NCBI GenBank assembly: GCA_910587165.1
Contig: CAJUKP010000032.1
Location: 1 to 20,327, forward strand
Source of the DNA: an uncultured Duncaniella sp.
Lineage (GTDB): Bacteria > Bacteroidota > Bacteroidia > Bacteroidales > Muribaculaceae
Length of the DNA: 20,327 nt
Reading direction: 5' to 3'
The notes below the pieces were generated by a model, which searched no databases, was not told where the DNA came from, and saw only the letters and a list, made by a program, of their open reading frames with translations. The position numbers were made by a program, and so were the translations under genes. Below, piece after piece: positions 15,631 to 20,327 of the stretch (position 1 is its first letter; each line of letters opens with the position of its first letter).

Positions 15631-16818
15631 CTATTTCAATATACCGTGGCGTTTGAACACCTTTGTGATGGTCTCGAGAGCTCTGTCTACCTGCTCCATG
15701 GTGTGTGTGGCCATGAGCGAGAAGCGTATGAGAGTGTCAGACGGGGCAACAGCGGGCGATACCACGGGGTTGACGAAGATACCCTCCTCGAGAAGGTCGC
15801 GCGTGATGGAGAATGTCTTGAAATCATCGCGGATGAAGAGGGGGATGATCGGGGTGGAGGTGTTGCCTATCTCGAATCCGGCCTGACGGAAACCGTCGAG
15901 GGCGTGATTGGTGAGTTTCCAAAGGTTCTCCTGACGCTCCGGCTCGGTCTGCATGATCTCGAGTGCCTTGAGAGCCGCGGCGGTCGAGGCAGGAGTGATG
16001 GATGCGGTGAAGATGTATGAGCGTGAGTGATGGCGCAGGAAGTTGGTTATCTCCTTGTTTGTGGCAATGAATCCGCCGAGAGAGGCGAACGATTTGGAGA
16101 ATGTTCCCATGATGAGATCCACATCATCGGCCACTCCCTGGGCGTGGCATACACCGCGGCCGCCTTCGCCGAACACACCTATGCCGTGGGCCTCGTCGAT
16201 CATGACGCTGGCGTTGTATTGCTTGGCGAGACGCACCATCTCCTTGACGTTGGCCACATCGCCCTCCATTGAGAACACGCTGTCCGATACGATGAGCTTC
16301 ACCTTGTCGGGATCGCACTTCTTGAGCTGCTTCTCGAGCGACTCCATATCGTTGTGCTTGTATTTGAGCTGCTGGCTGAATGAGAGGCGGCGTCCTTCGA
16401 TGATGGAGGCATGGTCCTGCTCATCCCAGAGGGTGTAGTCCTCGCGGCCGGTAAGGGTCGACACGACGCCAAGGTTGACGCCGAATCCGGTGGAGTAGAT
16501 CATCACATCCTCCTTGCCGGTATATTCAATCAATTTCTGCTCAAGCTCCTTGTGTATGTCGAGAGTTCCGTTGAGAAACGGTGATCCGGCGCAGCCGGTG
16601 CCATATTTGCGGGTGGCCTCGATGGCGGCTTCCTTTATGCGGGGGTCGTTGACCAATCCGGTGTAGCAGTTGGATCCGAACATCAGGACTTTCTTGCCGT
16701 TGATGATCACTTCTGGATCCTGCTCGCTTGAAATGGCGCGGAAATAGGGGTAGACTCCCGCGGCTTTGGCTTCCTGCGGGGCTGTGTACTTGCTGAGTTT
16801 CTGTTGTAATAAATTCAT
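15631..16818 (-). CDS. spt: Serine palmitoyltransferase (alpha-oxoamine synthase)
   Basis: This 395-residue PLP enzyme condenses serine with a fatty acyl thioester to give 3-ketosphinganine, the first step of sphingolipid synthesis in Bacteroidetes. The PLP lysine is K242 in GTFSKSFASLGGF. This pattern matches SPT rather than KBL or BioF, which carry different residues around the lysine. Other cofactor residues are D208 in IDEAHG and H136 in DEQDHAS. The N-terminal YPYFR...MFGSNCYTGL and GTGCAGSPFLNGTLDIH also match the Bacteroides enzyme as remembered. It is often misannotated as 2-amino-3-ketobutyrate CoA ligase or 8-amino-7-oxononanoate synthase. The ATG at 16818 follows AAGGAAAAAGCG, a fair ribosome-binding site, and matches the usual N-terminus; the open frame reaches 16902 but crosses the promoter. 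It is divergent from an acyltransferase gene. Confidence 0.9.
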   Translation of the reverse strand: MNLLQQKLSKYTAPQEAKAAGVYPYFRAISSEQDPEVIINGKKVLMFGSNCYTGLVNDPRIKEAAIEATRKYGTGCAGSPFLNGTLDIHKELEQKLIEYTGKEDVMIYSTGFGVNLGVVSTLTGREDYTLWDEQDHASIIEGRRLSFSQQLKYKHNDMESLEKQLKKCDPDKVKLIVSDSVFSMEGDVANVKEMVRLAKQYNASVMIDEAHGIGVFGEGGRGVCHAQGVADDVDLIMGTFSKSFASLGGFIATNKEITNFLRHHSRSYIFTASITPASTAAALKALEIMQTEPERQENLWKLTNHALDGFRQAGFEIGNTSTPIIPLFIRDDFKTFSITRDLLEEGIFVNPVVSPAVAPSDTLIRFSLMATHTMEQVDRALETITKVFKRHGILK

Positions 16819-16881
16819 CGCTTTTTCCTTGACAAAAGTAGCGCGGATGTGACCGGCCTGTTGCTTTTCTCTTGCAGGCTG

Positions 16882-16889
16882 CAAAGATA
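16882..16889 (-). promoter_or_regulatory. Putative -7 element of the spt promoter
   Basis: On the minus strand TATCTTTG matches TAnnTTTG. The position 20 bases upstream lacks TTTG, so the -33 box is weak. The leader would be about 55-60 bases. A second match, TACTTTTG at 16840-16833, is so close to the ATG that it would leave only a few leader bases. Confidence 0.5.
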
Positions 16890-17037
16890 GGCAAAATTTC
16901 ACATTTTTAAACGTAATGTGCCGATTTTTAATGTTAATTTATTGAAACGGGGCTTATACGATGGCAAAACTTCGGCCTTTTACCCTTTTTGTTGACTATT
17001 TGTTTCAGATGAAGGGAGTGGTTAGGCACTTTTTTGC

Positions 17038-17045
17038 TAATTTTG
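17038..17045 (+). promoter_or_regulatory. Putative -7 element for the acyltransferase/sigma-54 activator operon
   Basis: TAATTTTG matches TAnnTTTG and lies 42 bases before the ATG at 17088. No TTTG is found at 20-base spacing upstream. Just upstream is AGGCAC-TTTTTT-GC (17024-17037), which resembles a sigma-54 site but is one base short in spacing. Confidence 0.45.
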
Positions 17046-17087
17046 CACTCCGATACATTATTATAATAGGAATTAAAACAATATCGT

Positions 17088-17942
17088 ATGTCTGCTACAC
17101 CTACATCGGCATCTTCAGAGAAGCGCACTGTGCTCGATTATGACGACATAGTGGAGATGGCTCCTTTCTTCAAGGGTAAGCGCCGTCTGGTCAACTTCAT
17201 CATGAAGCTCCTTGATGTCGACAAGGTCAATTGGATCCACGACCATAATTTCGACACCCCGGGGCCGCAGTTCTGCCGCGGGTTGCTCAACGACCTCGAC
17301 ATAAAACTCCGCATTGACAACGAGCAGCTTCTCGACCATCTGCCTGAGGGTGCTTTCATCACTGTCAGCAACCATCCCTTCGGGGCGCTCGACGGCATCA
17401 CGCTGATTGATCTGATCGGTAGCCGACGCCCCGAATTCAAGGTTATGGTCAACATGATTCTCAACCACATCGTGGCCATGCGCCCCAATTTCATAGCTGT
17501 CGACCAGACCGCGAGCGACGATCCGGCCAAGAAGGCGGTGTCGATGAAGGGTATCAAGGAGGCCATCATGCAGGTGCGCAAGGGGCATCCTGTCGGGTTC
17601 TTCCCGGCCGGGGCCGTAGGCAATTACAACCGCCATCTCCGTTTCGAGGATCGCCAGTGGCAACCGGTGGTCATCCGTCTCATCCAGCAGTTGGGAGTGC
17701 CGGTGATTCCCATCTATTTCCATGGCCTCAACAGCTGGTGGTTCCGTGCCATAGGTGTCATCTCATGGCAGCTCCGCACACTCCGGCTTCCGGCCGAAGT
17801 GTTCCGCCGCAAGGGCGACACGCTTCATATCACTGTGGGCGACATCATCACCCCCGAGGAGATCAAGGCCCATGGAGCCACAGTGGAGGAACTCGGCGAT
17901 TGGTTGAGAATGAAAACATACGACCTCAAGAAATATAAATGA
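17088..17942 (+). CDS. PlsC-like lysophospholipid/aminolipid acyltransferase
   Basis: This 284-residue acyltransferase of the LPLAT superfamily has catalytic motif I as SNHPFGALDG (94-103). Motif III is FFPAGAVG (171-178), where the common FPEGT glutamate is replaced by Ala, and motif IV is VPVIPIYFHG (204-213). H96 and D102 are five residues apart rather than the usual four (H-x5-D). From memory, NHPxGxxDG is also seen in Bacteroidetes and hemolysin-type aminolipid acyltransferases. It has no clear signal peptide or strong membrane helix and would act at the cytoplasmic face of the inner membrane, transferring acyl chains to a lyso-phospholipid or an acyl-amino-acid lipid. The exact acceptor is uncertain. 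Its stop overlaps the start of the sigma-54 activator by four bases. It is divergent from spt, 269 bases apart, suggesting a shared lipid theme. Confidence 0.82.
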   Translation: MSATPTSASSEKRTVLDYDDIVEMAPFFKGKRRLVNFIMKLLDVDKVNWIHDHNFDTPGPQFCRGLLNDLDIKLRIDNEQLLDHLPEGAFITVSNHPFGALDGITLIDLIGSRRPEFKVMVNMILNHIVAMRPNFIAVDQTASDDPAKKAVSMKGIKEAIMQVRKGHPVGFFPAGAVGNYNRHLRFEDRQWQPVVIRLIQQLGVPVIPIYFHGLNSWWFRAIGVISWQLRTLRLPAEVFRRKGDTLHITVGDIITPEEIKAHGATVEELGDWLRMKTYDLKKYK

Positions 17943-19180
17943 TGAATCCCGCGTCTCACGACTTTTCCGAGGATGTGATCCTGGCCCGTCAGCGCTATGG
18001 TATCATAGGCAATTCCCCGCTCCTTATGGAGGCGGTGAGCCGCGCGGTAAGGGTTGCTCCGATTGATCTCTCTGTGCTCGTCACCGGCGAGAGCGGTTCG
18101 GGCAAGGAGTTTTTCCCGAAAATCATCCACGGGTTCTCCCCGCGTAAACACGCCAAATACATAGCGGTCAATTGCGGTGCCATCCCGGAGGGTACCATTG
18201 ACTCCGAACTGTTCGGGCATGAGAAAGGTGCCTTCACCGGAGCCGTGGCTACAAGAAAAGGTTATTTCGAGGAGGCCGACGGAGGCACATTGTTTCTCGA
18301 TGAGGTGGCCGAGCTCCCGCTCACCACCCAGGCGCGTCTGCTCAGGGTGCTCGAGAGCGGTGAGTTCATCAAGGTGGGCTCGTCGATGGTCCAGAGGACA
18401 AACGTGCGCATAGTCGCCGCTACGAATGTCGATATGCCCAAGGCCATTGCAGAGGGCCGTTTCCGCGAGGATCTCTATTATCGTCTGTCCACTGTGTCCA
18501 TCGCTGTTCCTCCTCTGCGTGACCGTGGCACCGATATCGTGCTTCTGGCCCGTAAGTTTGCCATGGATTTTGCCGAGCGTTACACGATGCCGCGGGTTTC
18601 GCTCGATGACGATGCCCGCTCTATGCTGATGGCCTACCGCTGGCCTGGCAATGTGCGCCAGCTTAAAAATGTTGTGGAGCAGCTCGCTCTCTTCCATGCC
18701 GGAGAGAATGTCGGGGCTGATACTCTCCGTCCCTATCTTCCGGCCGCGTCAATGAGCATCGCCACAGTGGGGCAGACCTCACGGCAGGGGCATGAATATG
18801 TCGACGAGCGTGATATGCTTCTCGGAATGATTGTCAATCTGCGCCGTCAGGTCGACTCGCTCACCGAACGACTCGACAAGATTTCGCGTGGAGGAGTTGC
18901 CGGAGCCGGTTTCATAGAGACGGTTGACCCGATTGTCGACGCCGCGCCAAGAGGCACATCGCGCTCACTTGTCAAATTCGAACCGTTCTCATCGCCCATA
19001 ACCCCTCGCGAGATAAATGTCGAGCCGGTGGATGAGCCTGCAACGCTTGAGGAGACGGAACGCGAGACTATCCGCCGCTCGCTCGAACGCAACGGCGGCC
19101 GCCGCAAAGCGACAGCCGCCGAACTTAACATTTCAGAGCGCACCCTTTATCGCAAGATCAAGGAATATGGCATAGAGTGA
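17939..19180 (+). CDS. Sigma-54-dependent transcriptional activator, no sensor domain
   Basis: This 413-residue NtrC-type activator has an AAA+ domain beginning almost at the N-terminus (about 20-250). It shows Walker A GESGSGKE (50-57), the sigma-54-contacting loop GAFTGA (98-103), Walker B TLFLDE (117-122), FREDLYYRL (175-183) and WPGNVRQL (235-242). A linker with a probable coiled coil (about 288-316) and a Fis-type helix-turn-helix (372-411, ERNGGRRKATAAELNISERTLYRK in pieces) follow. Only about 20 residues precede the AAA+ domain, so there is no receiver, PAS or GAF domain; control must come from expression, the linker or a partner. It is co-transcribed with the acyltransferase (4-base ATGA overlap), so it may regulate membrane-lipid or envelope genes. 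Its stop is 10 bases from the convergent amidase gene. Confidence 0.93.
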   Translation: MMNPASHDFSEDVILARQRYGIIGNSPLLMEAVSRAVRVAPIDLSVLVTGESGSGKEFFPKIIHGFSPRKHAKYIAVNCGAIPEGTIDSELFGHEKGAFTGAVATRKGYFEEADGGTLFLDEVAELPLTTQARLLRVLESGEFIKVGSSMVQRTNVRIVAATNVDMPKAIAEGRFREDLYYRLSTVSIAVPPLRDRGTDIVLLARKFAMDFAERYTMPRVSLDDDARSMLMAYRWPGNVRQLKNVVEQLALFHAGENVGADTLRPYLPAASMSIATVGQTSRQGHEYVDERDMLLGMIVNLRRQVDSLTERLDKISRGGVAGAGFIETVDPIVDAAPRGTSRSLVKFEPFSSPITPREINVEPVDEPATLEETERETIRRSLERNGGRRKATAAELNISERTLYRKIKEYGIE

Positions 19181-19190
19181 CATTCCCGTT

Positions 19191-20075
19191 TTATCTCGGG
19201 GCGATCCTTATGATGCGTCCACCGGTGATATTGCGGTTCTTGCGCAGATATTCAGCGAGAGGCTGTGGATCCACCACCACTTTCCCCGCTTTTGATGAGG
19301 CATGAAGCAGTCTCACGACCCCGTCCTCTATGAGGATGATGCCAAGATGGCTCACATCGAGTCCGGCGGTTTTGGTGGTGAAAGCTATTATATCTCCGCT
19401 CTGCAGGGTCGAGGCCATCCCCTTCCCCTGCAGGGCGGCGCTTTTTATATAAGGAAAACGGTGTGATCTGTATCCCACCTCCACACTTTTCATGCGCTCG
19501 AACTCCATCGAGTCCTTCAGCGCGGGATATGAGTCGCGGTGACCGGTCATGAAGTCGAGGGTTTTCACCTGATAGGCCGATCCGGGCAGGCGGTCGGTCA
19601 CCTCACGGATGTTGCCGCGGTGGGTGTTGTCGACGATCCAGTCACTTACATAATGTAGACGTGATGAATATCCGTCCATCTTCCCATGCCGGTAACGGAG
19701 GTTCTCGATATTATATAGGTAATCCTGCCACGAATTGCGGTTTTCGGCGATGGTGATGGCCATTGCGGCCACAGTCTCTATGAAAGTGGTGCAGTCCATT
19801 CCGTCGAGATTCACTGTCAGCATCTCCGGGGTCCCTTCGAGAGTGGAGGCCGTATATGGTGTTCCGATAAATTTTTTTCCAATGAATGCCATGGTCTCGT
19901 TGGGTGTCGATAGATCTTTTGAAGATGCTTCGACAAGAATTTCTGTTATTCTGGTTGTGTCAGACTCCTCGTTGGTCCATCTTGTCTGGCCCGGATTGAC
20001 GGCGTGTGCTGTCGTTACGGCAGCCATCGAAAGCATTCCTACTATAATATAAGGAATGGTATATCGTAGTCTCAT
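19191..20075 (-). CDS. Secreted DUF1460 protein, NlpC/P60-like amidase or peptidase
   Basis: The protein is 294 residues with an N-terminal signal peptide (1-25, cleavage AHA-V). DUF1460 proteins share the NlpC/P60 papain-like fold. The candidate nucleophile is C95 in DGMDCTTFIE, the catalytic histidine H243 in VSHLGIIL, and a second conserved histidine H258 in LLHASS. Such proteins are often annotated as N-acetylmuramoyl-L-alanine amidase-like and probably cut cell-wall peptides or a related amide in the periplasm; the substrate is not established here. It is a single gene convergent with the sigma-54 activator. Its upstream region shows a TAnnTTTG box and a sigma-54-like sequence. Confidence 0.85.
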   Translation of the reverse strand: MRLRYTIPYIIVGMLSMAAVTTAHAVNPGQTRWTNEESDTTRITEILVEASSKDLSTPNETMAFIGKKFIGTPYTASTLEGTPEMLTVNLDGMDCTTFIETVAAMAITIAENRNSWQDYLYNIENLRYRHGKMDGYSSRLHYVSDWIVDNTHRGNIREVTDRLPGSAYQVKTLDFMTGHRDSYPALKDSMEFERMKSVEVGYRSHRFPYIKSAALQGKGMASTLQSGDIIAFTTKTAGLDVSHLGIILIEDGVVRLLHASSKAGKVVVDPQPLAEYLRKNRNITGGRIIRIAPR

Positions 20076-20109
20076 GATATAATAGTTGAGTTAATAAGCC
20101 CAAAATTAC

Positions 20110-20136
20110 ACAAAATCCGTCCCAAATGCAAATATA
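20110..20136 (-). promoter_or_regulatory. Promoter region of the DUF1460 gene: TAnnTTTG box plus sigma-54-like site
   Basis: On the minus strand, TATATTTG (20136-20129) fits the vegetative -7 box, with a poor -33. Directly downstream, TTGGGACGGATTTTGT (20125-20110) resembles the sigma-54 -24/-12 consensus: GG, then exactly 10 bases, then GT instead of GC. Either would give a leader of roughly 25-50 bases. The choice between them cannot be made from sequence. Confidence 0.35.
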
Positions 20137-20277
20137 CTTCTGATTAATGTATTTAAATTACTGTATATTAGGGTTATAAATGAGCTTGTGATTGCCTTTG
20201 ACCATACTGTATTTAATACCTTAAACTAAAGATAAAGACCTTTAAGTGTTAAATAATTGTTAAAACATGGTATAAAA

Positions 20278-20309
20278 TTTGGAGGATACCGGAAAAGTGT
20301 CTACCTTTG
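20278..20309 (+). promoter_or_regulatory. Consensus promoter for a gene beyond the right edge
   Basis: TTTG (20278-20281), 20 bases, and TACCTTTG (20302-20309) match the Bacteroidetes promoter exactly, pointing rightward. The transcribed gene lies outside the window. The -7 box sequence equals that of the tRNA-Arg promoter at 72-79, which may hint at a strongly expressed gene. The rest of 20137-20277 is AT-rich and shows nothing else recognisable. Confidence 0.65.
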
Positions 20310-20327
20310 CACTCGCTTTTGAGAAGC

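Noticed and set aside
16833..16840. TACTTTTG box on the minus strand close to the spt start codon
   Set aside because: Transcription from it would start only a few bases before the ATG; the box at 16882-16889 leaves a normal leader.
17024..17037. Sigma-54-like site AGGCAC-TTTTTT-GC before the acyltransferase gene (autoregulation by the activator)
   Set aside because: GG and GC are separated by 9 bases rather than the required 10, and the first T/G of the -24 box is altered; spacing changes usually abolish sigma-54 promoters.

Overview
The window looks like chromosomal DNA from a gut Bacteroidales bacterium, most likely near the Muribaculaceae. This placement is inferred from gene content and promoter type, not from a database match. 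The signs are a SusC/SusD pair, a Bacteroidetes-type serine palmitoyltransferase, DUF5715 and DUF1460 proteins, few strong Shine-Dalgarno sites, and the Bacteroidetes vegetative promoter. That promoter (TTTG, 20 bases, TAnnTTTG) can be read directly at four places: before the tRNA, before the 250-1014 gene, before queF and at the right edge.

Layout. Positions 1-50 hold the 5' part of a tRNA-Arg(ACG) on the minus strand. A small outer-membrane beta-barrel protein follows (250-1014, plus). A tightly packed minus-strand operon then runs from 8284 down to 1021: queF, queC, a DUF5715 protein, a giant AsmA-like protein, a HAD phosphatase and aroB. Four of its five junctions are 4-base ATGA overlaps and the fifth is a 2-base gap. 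It joins the last steps of preQ1 (queuosine precursor) synthesis to envelope proteins and to 3-dehydroquinate synthase.

The 594-base gap 8285-8878 holds the queF promoter, a long palindromic element, a spaced direct repeat, a second imperfect inverted repeat, and the promoter and leader of a susC-susD pair (8879-13780). The pair ends in a strong hairpin at 13811-13851. No glycan-degrading enzyme or dedicated regulator accompanies it here.

The right third looks like a lipid/envelope neighbourhood. It holds a stand-alone adenylation-domain protein that has lost several signature active-site residues (13872-15362, minus), a second copy of the palindromic element, and serine palmitoyltransferase (15631-16818, minus). 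Divergent from these is a PlsC-type acyltransferase overlapping a sigma-54 activator that lacks a sensor domain (17088-19180, plus). A secreted DUF1460 NlpC/P60-like protein follows (19191-20075, minus). The last 250 bases are AT-rich and end in a consensus promoter for a gene beyond the window.

The most unusual signals are three. The palindromic element occurs twice, and its arms differ between copies in a paired, base-pair-preserving way. The adenylation domain beside the sphingolipid gene appears to have a dismantled active site. The AsmA/HAD junction carries a slippery A-run that could in principle fuse the two reading frames.
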